From Pollutimonas harenae (lineage in GTDB: Bacteria > Pseudomonadota > Gammaproteobacteria > Burkholderiales > Burkholderiaceae_B): a stretch of DNA of 64,000 nt. Location of the stretch: contig NZ_SDQD01000003.1 of assembly GCF_004153685.1 (NCBI RefSeq), forward strand, positions 1 to 64,000, read 5' to 3'. Below, in pieces: positions 34,376 to 43,935 of the stretch. The notes beneath the pieces are model-generated. The model was not told where the DNA came from, searched no databases, and saw only the letters and a list, made by a program, of their open reading frames with translations. Both the position numbers and the translations under genes were made by a program. Each line of letters begins with the position of its first letter. Within the stretch, counting starts at the first letter, position 1.

Positions 34376-35476
34376 CTAGCGCCCTGACTTGAGCTCAGCC
34401 CACAGACTGGTTTGCAAGCGCAAGATCGGTAAAGGCTGCGGCTGGATGACATACAGAGTCTTGGAGACTTCGGGCGGCGGGTAGATCATAGGATCGTCAG
34501 CCACCTCTTGCACGACGTACTTGCGCGCCTCTTTGTTGGCATTGGGATAAAACATGGTATTGGTGATGGCGGCATGCACCTGTGGCGTTTCGATATAGTT
34601 GATGAAGTCATGCGCTTCGTCAACGTTGGCCGCGCCCTTGGGTATGGCCATGGTATCGAACCAGACAGGAGCACCTCCGTCGGGAATGACATAGTCGATT
34701 TTGTAATTTTTACCCGCCTCGCGCGCACGATGGGCAGCGATCATGACATCGCCAGAAAAACCATACACCATGCACAGGTCACCCGCGGCCAGTTCATCGA
34801 TGTAACCCGATGAGCTGAACTGCCTGATATAAGGACGGATGGTTTTCAGCAATGCCAGGGCTTGCTTGTAATCTTCGGGCTCGCTGCTGTTGGGGTCTTT
34901 GCCCAGATAATGCAGGACGGCAGGAAAGACTTGGGCCGCTTCATCCAATACGGAAATACCACAAGCTTTGAGCTTTTCTGCGTTTTCAGGCTTGAACAGC
35001 ATGTCCCAGCTATTGAGCGGTGCTTCCTCGCCCAGGATTTCATGCACTTTGGTCACGTTATAGCCTAGCCCATTGGTGCCATAGCCCCAGGGCACCAGGT
35101 ACTCATTGCCGGGATCCACCGTTGCCACGATGTCCATGATGTCCTGATCCAGATACTTCCAGTTGGGTATCTTGGACTTGTCCAGCTTTTGGAACAGCCC
35201 TCCTTTGATTTGGCGGGCCGCATAGTGCGTGGAAGGCACGACGACGTCGTAACCCGACTTACCGGTCAAGAGCTTGGCTTGCAAGATATCATTGCTGTCG
35301 AAAACGTCGTAGCGTGCCTTGATGCCGGTTGCCTGTTCAAAACCCGAGATCGTATCTGGCGCAGTGTATTCTGCCCAGTTGTAGACATTGACGACTCGCT
35401 CCTGGCTCCAGGCCGACGTCATGGTGGCCGCCAGGGCAGCACCCAGAATCCAAGTTTTCGCTGTGATGAACGTCAT
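34376..35476 (-). CDS. potF: Putrescine-binding periplasmic protein PotF-like
   Basis: A 366-residue solute-binding protein. It has a Sec signal peptide (residues 1 to about 25: TWILGAALAATMTSAWS), then VVNVYNWAEYTAPDTISGFE, the hallmark start of PotD/PotF. SGYDVVVPSTHYAARQIKGG and YLVPWGYGTNGLGYN are also diagnostic, and FAYG-type polyamine-binding residues appear around MVYGFSGDVMIA. GGGGAAG before the ATG at 35476 supports that start. It opens the potFGHI operon, which would import putrescine or spermidine. Confidence 0.92.
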   Translation of the reverse strand: MTFITAKTWILGAALAATMTSAWSQERVVNVYNWAEYTAPDTISGFEQATGIKARYDVFDSNDILQAKLLTGKSGYDVVVPSTHYAARQIKGGLFQKLDKSKIPNWKYLDQDIMDIVATVDPGNEYLVPWGYGTNGLGYNVTKVHEILGEEAPLNSWDMLFKPENAEKLKACGISVLDEAAQVFPAVLHYLGKDPNSSEPEDYKQALALLKTIRPYIRQFSSSGYIDELAAGDLCMVYGFSGDVMIAAHRAREAGKNYKIDYVIPDGGAPVWFDTMAIPKGAANVDEAHDFINYIETPQVHAAITNTMFYPNANKEARKYVVQEVADDPMIYPPPEVSKTLYVIQPQPLPILRLQTSLWAELKSGR

Positions 35477-35498
35477 GACAAGCTTCCCCAGAAAATAC

Positions 35499-35532
35499 AA
35501 AAAAGCCAAAAGGCGTGATCATAAAGCTTTTT
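35499..35532 (-). terminator. Weak candidate terminator after kdkA
   Basis: AAAAAGC and GCTTTTT arms lie 19 bases apart, and on the minus strand the structure ends in a run of six T. It falls between the kdkA stop and the potF start. The stem is mostly A/T, so the call is weak. Confidence 0.3.
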
Positions 35533-35585
35533 CCGGCTGATGTGCTGTTTGTCCGATTCGCTGACGACGCCAAGCAGACTGAACA

Positions 35586-36305
35586 CTAGACGTGGCCTTG
35601 GTCGGCTGCAAGCCGCCAATAGATTCGGTCCAGCTCATCCCACCAGGGCAACGCTTGCGGGCCTGCCACCTTCAGCAGCGAACGACGCAAGCGCTGCAAG
35701 TTGTCTTGCCGCAGCTTGCGATGCAAGCGCTGCCTGCGACCCTTGTCGAAATCAATCAGCCAGGCCTTGCCCTGCACGTCCAGCAGAATATTGTAGGCAT
35801 TGAGGTCTGCATGCCATACACCGATTTCGTGCATGGCAAAAATGGCAGCGGCCACGGCAGCGGCGTCGGAAGATGGCCATTGCACCGCCAGAGGCTTGAC
35901 CCCATCGATACGTTCGACCAGGATAGCGGCGCGATAAGCCAGTCCTTTACGCCAATAGGCCGCGGCCAGGGGCCGGGGAACAGGCAAACCCTCAGCATGC
36001 ATAAAGCCCAGCAACTCGAACTCGGCAAAAGACCGTGTGGAAGAGGCACCCGTCCAGATATAGGAATTACGGCTCAATCGGGCGATCAGGCCCCCACGCC
36101 GGTAATGACGCAAGACACCCCGACCAAACTTCCCCTGGACAAACCAGGCAGCTTGCCGCCCCCCTTGCTCCACGGAAACGGCGTTCAACTCATACGAGGC
36201 CGGGTCAAACAGGGCTGAGCCGGGGTCGGACACCATGGCCGCATCGAAACGCATGGCGCCATCGGGCGGCAGCGAGAGATCTTGTGGTCGGATGGGAGTC
36301 GTCAT
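35586..36305 (-). CDS. kdkA: 3-deoxy-D-manno-octulosonic acid kinase
   Basis: Kinase of the Kdo/WaaP family that phosphorylates Kdo of LPS (239 residues, typical length). GRGVLRHYRRGG near residue 60-71 is the nucleotide/Lys region, and the catalytic loop reads HADLNAYNILLD near 165-176, followed by WLIDFDKGR (DFD metal motif) near 183. It is cytoplasmic or peripheral on the inner membrane. The start at 36305 overlaps the stop of the upstream FtsX-type permease (ATGA), so both may belong to one envelope operon. Kdo phosphorylation is expected in organisms with a single Kdo, such as Bordetella and Haemophilus. Confidence 0.88.
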   Translation of the reverse strand: MTTPIRPQDLSLPPDGAMRFDAAMVSDPGSALFDPASYELNAVSVEQGGRQAAWFVQGKFGRGVLRHYRRGGLIARLSRNSYIWTGASSTRSFAEFELLGFMHAEGLPVPRPLAAAYWRKGLAYRAAILVERIDGVKPLAVQWPSSDAAAVAAAIFAMHEIGVWHADLNAYNILLDVQGKAWLIDFDKGRRQRLHRKLRQDNLQRLRRSLLKVAGPQALPWWDELDRIYWRLAADQGHV

Positions 36306-38803
36306 GCCAGCTCCCGCAAAGAAACCAGCGGCGGCGTCTTCAAGACGCCGGCCAGTGCGAATTTTCCACCTACGAGTGCAGTCAATGCCCCCGCCAGCAC
36401 ACCGGCAAGCCATGGCCACAAGGACAGATCCAGGGAAAACTCAAACACCTGCCTAGCCAGCAACCAGGCTATTGCCACGGCGGCAAAAGCCGCCAGCAAA
36501 CCCGCGAGGCCGCCAAGCACCAGTAATTCTAGCCGCAAGGCGTCGGCCAGCTGCCGACCGCTCGCCCCTAATGCCCTGAGCACAGCTACCTCGTGCATGC
36601 GCTCATCGCGCGTGGAAAACAGCGCCGCCCCCAGAACCAACCCCCCCGCCGCAACGGTAAACAGAAACAACAGTTGTACCGCCTGAATCACTTGATCGAG
36701 CACATGCTGAATTTGCCCCAGTATGGAACCGACGTCGAATACGGTCAGATTGGGAAACTCCTTGATCAAGTTCTGAACAAAGGGCTGCATGGTGGGCGCC
36801 ACATACAAGGAAGTGATAAAGGTGGTTGGCGCATCGGCCAGCGCTGCGGGACTCATCATGGCAAAAAAATTGGCCTGGAAGGAATCCCAGTCCACCTCGC
36901 GCAGACTGCTTACCCGGACCTTAATGGGACGACCCGCGACATCAAAGGTGAGGCTGTCGTTCAACTTGATGCCCAGTGTTTCGGCCAGACCTGTTTCAAG
37001 AGACACCTCAAGGCTGTCCGTGTGCAGCCAGCGCCCCGCGATGATGACATTGCTCGATGGCATCGTCTCGGCATACGAAAGGTTGAACTCCCGGTCAGCC
37101 ATGCGTTTGGCGCGCGGATTATCGTAGTTACTGCTATCGACCGCTTGTTGATTGATGGCCAACAAACGCCCCCGCACCATGGGTGACATCACGACGGTCT
37201 CGACACCCGCCGACCTCAAACGCTGCGCAACAGCTTCACGCTGATCGGGCTGAATGTTGATCAGAAAAGTATTGGGCGCATCGGCCGGCAGCGTGCGCTG
37301 CCAGCCCTGCAGCAAATCAGTTCTGGTAATGGCCAGCAACAATAATATGGTCAGACCCATGGATAAGGAACATAGCTGGGCCACTGTCAGGTTTTTGCGA
37401 CGTGCCATACCCGCTAGCGCAAAGCGCAGTGCCGGATGCCCCATACTGCGTTGACGAAACAAACCCAGCACGCCAACCAAGGCATAAGCCAGACCGATAA
37501 AAACCAATAGCGCCAAAGCAAAACCACCTGCGACCACCGTGCTGAGCCAAATGTCTCCGGACATCCAGACGATCAACAGGAAAAAGGCGGCTCCACCCAA
37601 CAAATAGGCCGGCCAGTGGCGGGCGACCGAGCCCGTTTCCCGCCGTAGTACCCGAGCCGGTGCAACCTTGCGCAAGGCCGCCAGCGGTGGCAACGCAAAA
37701 CCCAGTAACAACAGGAAACCGGTAGCTATGCCTTGCAAGGCTGGTCGTAGGCTGATAGGCGGCAAAGCCGTTTGCAGCCAGGCATCGACAACAGAAACCA
37801 GGCCAAGATGAACGGCGTAACCGGCCGCACAACCCAGCAAGGAGGCGCCCACGGCCAATAAAAGAAACTCCACCCAAAGCATCCAGCCCAACTGCACCTT
37901 GCTGGCACCCAGGCAGCGCAATACGGCGATGCCATCCTGGTGCCTCAAACCAAAACGGCGCGCGGCCAAAGCAATGGCCACGGCGGCTATCATGACCGTC
38001 AGCAAGGCCACAAGCATCAGGAACTGATGAGCTCGTGCCAAAGCGCGCTGAACCTCGGGCCGGTTGGTTTCCAGCGTGCTTAGCCTTTGTCCACGCTGCA
38101 TGTTTTGTTCCAGCCAGCGCTGGTAATCGGCGACGGATTCGATATCTCCTGCGACCAACAGGTGATAGCTGATCCGGCTGCCGGGCGCCACCAGGCCGGT
38201 CTCCGGAAGGTCTTCAAGATTCATCATCACGCGCGGCGCCACATTCACGAACTGCATGCCGCGATCCGGCTCGTAAGCGATAACACGCACAATCTTCAGG
38301 GCGCTGTCGCCCACCTGCAAGTCATCGCCCACCGTCATACCCAGCAGACCAAGTACCTGAGGATCAACCCAAACCGTGCCCGGCTCGGGAGCCTGGGCCA
38401 CATCGACGGCAGGTCCGCCCGGCATCTCGGCAAGACGCAATGCGCCACGCAAGGGATAAGTGGGAGACACTGCCTTGAGCGAAACCAGTTGGGCCCGATC
38501 ACCACCACTGGCCATAGATGGAAACTGCAAGGTCTGGGCGGTGCTCAAGGCGTGATCGCTGGCCTGGGTAATGAAGTCTGCGGGGATGGGTTCATCGGCA
38601 CGCAGGGCAAGATCGCCTCCCAGCATCTGGGCTGAATCACGCTCAAGCGCACGCCCTACCCGATCAGCCAGAAAGCCAACGCTGGTGACTGCGGCAACGG
38701 CGATCAACAAGGCGAGCAGCAGCAGGCGCAGCTCACCTGAGCGCCAGTCGCGCCTCAAGGCCTTGACCCCCAGTCGCATATATGAAACCAGTCCAGAATG
38801 CAT
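36302..38803 (-). CDS. FtsX-like ABC transporter permease (YbbP/macrolide-export type)
   Basis: An 833-residue permease with the two-repeat FtsX layout. There is an N-terminal helix (about 20-45), a large periplasmic domain, then hydrophobic segments near 255-280, 305-335, 345-375, 395-420 and 425-450. A second periplasmic domain and three final helices (near 715-745, 770-790, 795-820) follow. The end segment AVLRALGASGRQLADAL carries the conserved coupling loop. The family includes LolC/E and YbbP and moves lipids, lipoproteins or drugs out of the inner membrane. No ATPase gene (YbbA/LolD type) is adjacent, so a partner must be encoded elsewhere. Its stop overlaps kdkA. Confidence 0.83.
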   Translation of the reverse strand: MHSGLVSYMRLGVKALRRDWRSGELRLLLLALLIAVAAVTSVGFLADRVGRALERDSAQMLGGDLALRADEPIPADFITQASDHALSTAQTLQFPSMASGGDRAQLVSLKAVSPTYPLRGALRLAEMPGGPAVDVAQAPEPGTVWVDPQVLGLLGMTVGDDLQVGDSALKIVRVIAYEPDRGMQFVNVAPRVMMNLEDLPETGLVAPGSRISYHLLVAGDIESVADYQRWLEQNMQRGQRLSTLETNRPEVQRALARAHQFLMLVALLTVMIAAVAIALAARRFGLRHQDGIAVLRCLGASKVQLGWMLWVEFLLLAVGASLLGCAAGYAVHLGLVSVVDAWLQTALPPISLRPALQGIATGFLLLLGFALPPLAALRKVAPARVLRRETGSVARHWPAYLLGGAAFFLLIVWMSGDIWLSTVVAGGFALALLVFIGLAYALVGVLGLFRQRSMGHPALRFALAGMARRKNLTVAQLCSLSMGLTILLLLAITRTDLLQGWQRTLPADAPNTFLINIQPDQREAVAQRLRSAGVETVVMSPMVRGRLLAINQQAVDSSNYDNPRAKRMADREFNLSYAETMPSSNVIIAGRWLHTDSLEVSLETGLAETLGIKLNDSLTFDVAGRPIKVRVSSLREVDWDSFQANFFAMMSPAALADAPTTFITSLYVAPTMQPFVQNLIKEFPNLTVFDVGSILGQIQHVLDQVIQAVQLLFLFTVAAGGLVLGAALFSTRDERMHEVAVLRALGASGRQLADALRLELLVLGGLAGLLAAFAAVAIAWLLARQVFEFSLDLSLWPWLAGVLAGALTALVGGKFALAGVLKTPPLVSLRELA

Positions 38804-38808
38804 TCGAA

Positions 38809-39588
38809 TCAGGCCTTTATAAGCAACAAAATCATGATAACAAGAAGCAAGCAGGCAAAAATGAGCTTGAGCCTGGGCTCAGGCAATGCATAGGCCAGCT
38901 TCACACCGTATGGCACCATGAAAATACTGCCCAGCGCCAGGGGCAGCCCAATCAGCCAGTCGGCCTGGCCATGCGCCGTGTAAGTCAGCAACGCAACCGT
39001 AGTGCCGGGTATGATCATGGTCAGTGCAAGCGCCTGTGCCCCAGTCTGCGACAAGCGAAACACCGTCGTCAATACGGGTACGGCCATGACCGAGCCGCCC
39101 ACACCAAAAAAACCACCGATCAGGCCTGCGCCCACGCCTACCAGGGCAAACCAGCCTTTATGGAACTCCTGGGTACTGCGCCTTGCTGGTAATCGGCTAC
39201 CTGCCCGCGTTCCACGCAAGCTCTGGTACATGTAGAACACGGCGATGAACAATACAAACATGGCATAGATGCGTCGCATCAGGTGCGGATCCATGCCCAG
39301 GGCCAGGCGCGCACCGAGCCAGGTAAAGGCGATTGCCGCCAAAGCACCCGCAGCCGCCGCGCCTAAATCAATTTTGGCATTCTGGTTGTACTTGCGCACA
39401 GTGACCAGAACGGCGGGCAACACCATGACCAAAGCCGTACCCTGCGCCTCTTGCTGATCCATACCGGCAACCAGGCCCAGCAAAGGTATGGCCAGCAAGC
39501 CGCCACCTATACCAAGGATTCCACCCACATAGCCGATTAATGCTCCCGTCAGCAAGCAGATTGGCACTACGACATACCATTCCAACAT
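38809..39588 (-). CDS. TauE/SafE (DUF81) family permease
   Basis: A 259-residue membrane protein with about eight helices and the two-repeat TauE signature: GGILGIGGGLLAIPLL near residue 26-40 and GGFFGVGGSVMAVPVL near 160. These proteins are proposed exporters of sulfite, sulfoacetate or related anions; the substrate here is unknown. It ends 5 bases before the FtsX-like permease start and its own start lies 6 bases after radA, giving a tight co-directional array. Confidence 0.88.
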   Translation of the reverse strand: MLEWYVVVPICLLTGALIGYVGGILGIGGGLLAIPLLGLVAGMDQQEAQGTALVMVLPAVLVTVRKYNQNAKIDLGAAAAGALAAIAFTWLGARLALGMDPHLMRRIYAMFVLFIAVFYMYQSLRGTRAGSRLPARRSTQEFHKGWFALVGVGAGLIGGFFGVGGSVMAVPVLTTVFRLSQTGAQALALTMIIPGTTVALLTYTAHGQADWLIGLPLALGSIFMVPYGVKLAYALPEPRLKLIFACLLLVIMILLLIKA

Positions 39589-39594
39589 TGTCTC

Positions 39595-40956
39595 CTAGGA
39601 CGCTTCGCGCACACGCGCGATGGCCGCATCTACACGATCCACCGCCCAGATATCCAACCCTTCAATAGCCTGCTTGGGCGCATTCGCCTTGGGAATGAGC
39701 GCGACACTGAAACCCAGCTTGGCCGCCTCACGCAGCCGTTCCTGGCCTCGTGGAGCCGGTCGAATTTCTCCGGCCAAACCCACTTCACCAAACACGACCA
39801 GCCCCTTGGGCAAGGGCTTGTTTCCCAGAGAAGACATAATGGCCAGCAAGACGGCCAGATCGGCTGCAGGCTCGGTAATTTTGACTCCGCCCACGGCATT
39901 GACAAAGACATCCTGATCGAAGGTGACTACACCCGCATGCCGATGCAACACTGCCAGCAGCATAGCCAGCCGCGTGCCTTCAAGCCCCACCGACAGGCGT
40001 CGCGGATTGGGCACATGCGCGGTATCGACCAGAGCCTGGATCTCGACCAGCAGGGGGCGTGTTCCTTCTTGCGTCGCCATGACACAGGAACCGGGAACGT
40101 TCTGTTCATGCTGCGATAAAAACAGTGCGGAAGGATTGGCCACACCGCGCAAACCTCGGTCGGTCATGGCAAAGACACCCAACTCATTGACGGCGCCAAA
40201 GCGATTCTTGAACGCCCTGATCAGACGGAACGACGAGTGGGTATCGCCTTCGAAATACAGGACGGTGTCTACGATATGCTCCAGCACCCGCGGCCCGGCC
40301 AGCGTGCCGTCTTTGGTGACATGCCCAATCAGAACAATGGTAATGCCCGTCTGCTTGGCCAGCCGTGTAAGCTGGGCGGCGCACTCGCGCACCTGGGACA
40401 CCGAACCGGGCGCCGCGCTAAGCTCGCTGGAATAAAGCGTTTGAATAGAGTCAATGACTGCGACACTAGGCTGTTGCTCGGCCAGCGCAGCCATGACGGC
40501 TTCGAGGCGAATTTCCGCCAGCAGATCGACCTCTCCGGTTACCAGCTCCAGCCGCCTGGCACGCAAGGCCACCTGCTCGGCTGACTCTTCGCCCGTCACA
40601 TACAGCACCTTGACCGCCCGGGACAGGGAAACCAGGGCCTGCAAGAGCAAAGTCGACTTGCCTATGCCCGGGTCGCCGCCGATCAGAACGACTGCGCCCG
40701 ACACCAGACCACCACCCAGCACGCGGTCGAACTCGGCAATGCCTGATGGTTGACGGGGAAGCTCGCGCGCTTCGATTTCAGCCAAGCTGCGTACCGGGCT
40801 GGCACCCGCCAAGGGGGCAAAGCGGTGTGCGGGCACACCGGAATCGCGCGATTCCTGAAGCGTATTCCAGGATCCGCAATGCGGGCATTTGCCTTCCCAC
40901 TTGGGACAGCTTCCACCGCACTCACTACACACAAACAAGGTTTTTGATTTGGCCAT
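39595..40956 (-). CDS. radA: DNA repair protein RadA
   Basis: A RecA-like ATPase (453 residues; E. coli 460) that speeds branch migration in recombinational repair. The N-terminal C4 zinc finger is CSECGG...CPHC (residues 10-27). Walker A GGDPGIGKST lies near 93-102, Walker B VAVIDSIQT near 165, and the family-specific KNRFGAVNELG near 245. The C-terminal Lon-like domain (about 300-450) is intact. Its stop is 6 bases before the TauE gene start. Confidence 0.95.
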   Translation of the reverse strand: MAKSKTLFVCSECGGSCPKWEGKCPHCGSWNTLQESRDSGVPAHRFAPLAGASPVRSLAEIEARELPRQPSGIAEFDRVLGGGLVSGAVVLIGGDPGIGKSTLLLQALVSLSRAVKVLYVTGEESAEQVALRARRLELVTGEVDLLAEIRLEAVMAALAEQQPSVAVIDSIQTLYSSELSAAPGSVSQVRECAAQLTRLAKQTGITIVLIGHVTKDGTLAGPRVLEHIVDTVLYFEGDTHSSFRLIRAFKNRFGAVNELGVFAMTDRGLRGVANPSALFLSQHEQNVPGSCVMATQEGTRPLLVEIQALVDTAHVPNPRRLSVGLEGTRLAMLLAVLHRHAGVVTFDQDVFVNAVGGVKITEPAADLAVLLAIMSSLGNKPLPKGLVVFGEVGLAGEIRPAPRGQERLREAAKLGFSVALIPKANAPKQAIEGLDIWAVDRVDAAIARVREAS

Positions 40957-40982
40957 CGAAAGAGTTTAACCGGCCGTAGCGC

Positions 40983-41699
40983 TTACCGGCCTGCCAGGCT
41001 GCCCCCACCATCGACACCCAGTACCTGACCAGTGATATAGCCGGCATCGTCGCCCAGCAAAAAAGTGACGGCTGCTGCCACATCGGCGGGTGAACCGAGA
41101 CGTCCCAGGGGAATCGAAGCAAGCGCTTTCTTTTCGGACTCGCTACCCTCGGGGTGTCCCGCACGAAACAACTCGGTTTCGATCGGCCCTGGCGACACTG
41201 CATTGACGGTAATGCCGTAGGGTGCCAGCTCGAGTGCCCAAGTGCGGGTACAGCCTATCAAGGCGCTTTTTGCGGCCGAGTAACTGGTGCGATTGATGCC
41301 GCCCTGTGTTACACGGCTGCAAATATTGACGATGCGCCCTTCTTTGCGGGCCTTCATGGAGGGGATGAAGGTCTGGGTCACCTGGACCGCCACCCTCACA
41401 TTGACGTCCAGAACTTGATAGAGCGACGCCAGGTCAACCTCGCCCAGGGGCTCGGGTTTGACCAGACCGACGTTGTTCACCACTGCATCAATGGGGTATT
41501 TTTCGCGTATGACACGCAAAATCTCTTCGGTTGCACCTGCATCGTTCAGGTCGCAGGAATACAAGTAGCCAGGAAAATCAATATCTTGCGTATTGCGGGC
41601 CAGACCCACGACATGACAGCCCAAGTCGGCCAGCCTCTGACTGATGGCCCAGCCTATGCCTTTGGTGGCCCCGGTGACCAAGATGCATTTATTCTTCAC
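40983..41699 (-). CDS. SDR-family oxidoreductase
   Basis: A 238-residue short-chain dehydrogenase, FabG-like. The cofactor motif is VTGATKGIGWA near residue 7-17, NNVG near 81 stands where NNAG is usual, and the catalytic residues are in ICSRVTQG (Ser near 129) and YSAAK (Tyr/Lys near 142-146). The final DGGGSLAGR is typical. A GTG at 41699 is chosen because AAGGAG sits five bases upstream and the domain starts right there; an ATG at 41726 would add nine unconserved residues. It lies between alr and radA. The substrate is unknown, and no FAS or PHA genes are nearby. Confidence 0.83.
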   Translation of the reverse strand: MKNKCILVTGATKGIGWAISQRLADLGCHVVGLARNTQDIDFPGYLYSCDLNDAGATEEILRVIREKYPIDAVVNNVGLVKPEPLGEVDLASLYQVLDVNVRVAVQVTQTFIPSMKARKEGRIVNICSRVTQGGINRTSYSAAKSALIGCTRTWALELAPYGITVNAVSPGPIETELFRAGHPEGSESEKKALASIPLGRLGSPADVAAAVTFLLGDDAGYITGQVLGVDGGGSLAGR

Positions 41700-41799
41700 G
41701 CGTTCTCCTTTTGAGCGGGCGGCCACATGCCGCGTGCACCCGATGATGGAAGGGTTTACGGATTAAACCGTCGGTAAGGACTAGCCGTCAATGAGACAT

Positions 41800-42930
41800 T
41801 CACGCCACAGTGGCTCTGGATACACGGGGCGCCACGGCGCACAGCAGCTCATAGCCTATGGTTCCAGCAGCCTGGGCAACCTCATCGACGGAAGGGCCAC
41901 CATCGCCCCACAATACAACGGAGCTGCCCACCCTGGCCTGAGGCACGGAAGTAAGGTCCACAGCAAGCATATCCATGGATACTCGCCCCACTAGCCGGGT
42001 ACGGACGCCATCCACGCATATTGGCGTGCCCGTACCTGCATGTCGGGGATAGCCGTCGGCGTAGCCGCAAGCAACTATGCCGATACGCATGGCATCGCTT
42101 GCCGTAAAAACGTGGCCATAACCCACACCCGCACCCCGAGGAATGTCGCGTACGCTGATGAGCTGTGCAGCCAGTGTCATGGCCGGACGCAAGCCCAATG
42201 CATCGGGCAGCCTATCTTCAAAGGGCGAACTGCCGTACAGACAAATGCCAGGCCTGACCCATTGTTCGCCATCGCATGTCACGTTGGTCCACAAGCCTGG
42301 GGTCAGGCTGGCTGCAGAGTTGCAGACACTGGACGGGCCAGGCAAGCTCTGCGTCAGCCGGTTGAACACTTGCAATTGCTCCGCGGTAGTGACGGGATCA
42401 TCATCGGCACGGGCAAAATGGCTCATTTTTCCAGCCGACGCCAGAATACCTTGCTGTTGCAGTTGCCGCGCATGGCGGTACGCATCTGGAAAGGCCTGTT
42501 CTGAGAACCCCAGACGATTCATGCCCACGTTAAGCTTGACAAAGGCATCAAGCGGCCGTGCGAGCCTTGCCTGATCCAACATGTCGAGTTGCTCCTGACA
42601 GTGCAGGGAAATCGTCAGGCGGTATTCATCCAACACAGCAATATCAGCCGGCTCGAAGAAGCCTTCAAGCAGCAAGATCGGCTTGGTCCAACCCAACTGG
42701 CGACAACGTACGGCCTCGTCCAGGTCCAGCATGGCCAAGCCATCGGCCTGGGCGAATCCATGTACGGCCTGTTCTATTCCGTGCCCATAGGCATTAGCCT
42801 TGATGACCGCCCAAATATTGGGTCGAACAGACTTGGCGGCATTACAGGATTGCTGCAAACCGTTAGCGACACGTTGCAGATTATGGCTCAAGGACGACAC
42901 GGAAATCGTCGCTGAAATCGGACGCGGCAT
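41800..42930 (-). CDS. alr: Alanine racemase
   Basis: PLP enzyme interconverting L- and D-alanine for peptidoglycan (376 residues). The PLP lysine is in AVIKANAYGHG near residue 38-48, and the conserved Tyr region reads GVGYGHVFTASDAMRIG near 275. RVSMDMLAVDL near 320 is also diagnostic. The ATG at 42930 gives MPRPISATISVSSL, matching family starts; an earlier in-frame start four codons upstream is possible. It is divergent from hpnC. Confidence 0.93.
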   Translation of the reverse strand: MPRPISATISVSSLSHNLQRVANGLQQSCNAAKSVRPNIWAVIKANAYGHGIEQAVHGFAQADGLAMLDLDEAVRCRQLGWTKPILLLEGFFEPADIAVLDEYRLTISLHCQEQLDMLDQARLARPLDAFVKLNVGMNRLGFSEQAFPDAYRHARQLQQQGILASAGKMSHFARADDDPVTTAEQLQVFNRLTQSLPGPSSVCNSAASLTPGLWTNVTCDGEQWVRPGICLYGSSPFEDRLPDALGLRPAMTLAAQLISVRDIPRGAGVGYGHVFTASDAMRIGIVACGYADGYPRHAGTGTPICVDGVRTRLVGRVSMDMLAVDLTSVPQARVGSSVVLWGDGGPSVDEVAQAAGTIGYELLCAVAPRVSRATVA

Positions 42931-43018
42931 GACTACTCCCAAAGAATAGGCAAGTCTAAACCACTTGACCGCACCGCGCGAGGTTATATGGCTGCACCGT
43001 GCCTTATACTCATCGCCT

Positions 43019-43891
43019 ATGGCCGTGGATCATTACGAAAATTTCCCTGTTGCATCGCTGCTGCTGCCGCGGCGACTGCGTATACCCGTGCAGAATATAT
43101 ATCGCTATGCCCGCAATGCTGACGACATCGCCGACGAAGGCACGGCCACGTCTGCCCAGCGCCTCGAGCAACTCGGGCTATATCGCGACGCCTTGCAGCG
43201 CATTGCGGACGGCAAGCTGAACCTGGAGCCGACCGATCCCCGGCTGGCAGTATTCGAACCACTGGCGCAAACCATAGGGCAGCACACCTTGCCCATGGCG
43301 CCTTTCTTCGATCTGCTGTCTGCCTTCGAGCAGGATGTGGACACCACGCGTTATGCCTGCGACGCTGATCTGTTCGATTATTGCCGCCGGTCAGCCAATC
43401 CAGTGGGTACGCTGATGCTGCACCTGTATGACAAAGCCACTGCCGACAACCTGGCATTTTCAGACGCCATCTGCACAGGCCTGCAACTGACCAACTTCTG
43501 GCAGGATATTGCCATTGACTGGCAAAAAAATCGCATTTATCTGCCACAAGACAAGCTGAAGCGCCATGGGGTCGCTGAGGACTTCATTGCCGGGCAGACC
43601 CGGCTGAGCCTGCTGGGCGGCAAACAGACAGAAAGCAGCTTCCGTCCGTCACCTGAAGGCTGGCAGACGCTTATGAGCGAGCAGGTGGCTCAGGCTCGTG
43701 AACTACTGATATCCGGCCTGCCGCTGACCCACCGTCTCGGAGGCCGTATAGGCTTTGAATTAAAGCTCGTCGTGCATGGGGGTTTGCGTATCCTTGAACG
43801 TCTGGAGCAATTACACTACGACATGTTCTTTCAACGACCCACGCTTACCAAAAGCGATTGGGCTTTGCTCCTGTGGCGTGCGCTGGGTTGA
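43019..43891 (+). CDS. hpnC: Hydroxysqualene synthase HpnC
   Basis: First gene of hpnCDE (290 residues). In this pathway HpnC converts presqualene diphosphate to hydroxysqualene. It belongs to the trans-isoprenyl diphosphate (squalene/phytoene) synthase family. The two Asp-rich motifs are NADDIADEG near residues 34-42 and, for the second, NFWQDIAIDWQK near 160-171. The start MAVDHYENFPVASLLLP matches family members; an upstream in-frame ATG at 42965 would add 18 unconserved residues. hpnD follows 44 bases later. Confidence 0.9.
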   Translation: MAVDHYENFPVASLLLPRRLRIPVQNIYRYARNADDIADEGTATSAQRLEQLGLYRDALQRIADGKLNLEPTDPRLAVFEPLAQTIGQHTLPMAPFFDLLSAFEQDVDTTRYACDADLFDYCRRSANPVGTLMLHLYDKATADNLAFSDAICTGLQLTNFWQDIAIDWQKNRIYLPQDKLKRHGVAEDFIAGQTRLSLLGGKQTESSFRPSPEGWQTLMSEQVAQARELLISGLPLTHRLGGRIGFELKLVVHGGLRILERLEQLHYDMFFQRPTLTKSDWALLLWRALG

Positions 43892-43935
43892 CTGGCCACG
43901 CCCGAATCCCAGACACGCCTTACCTGAAGTACACG

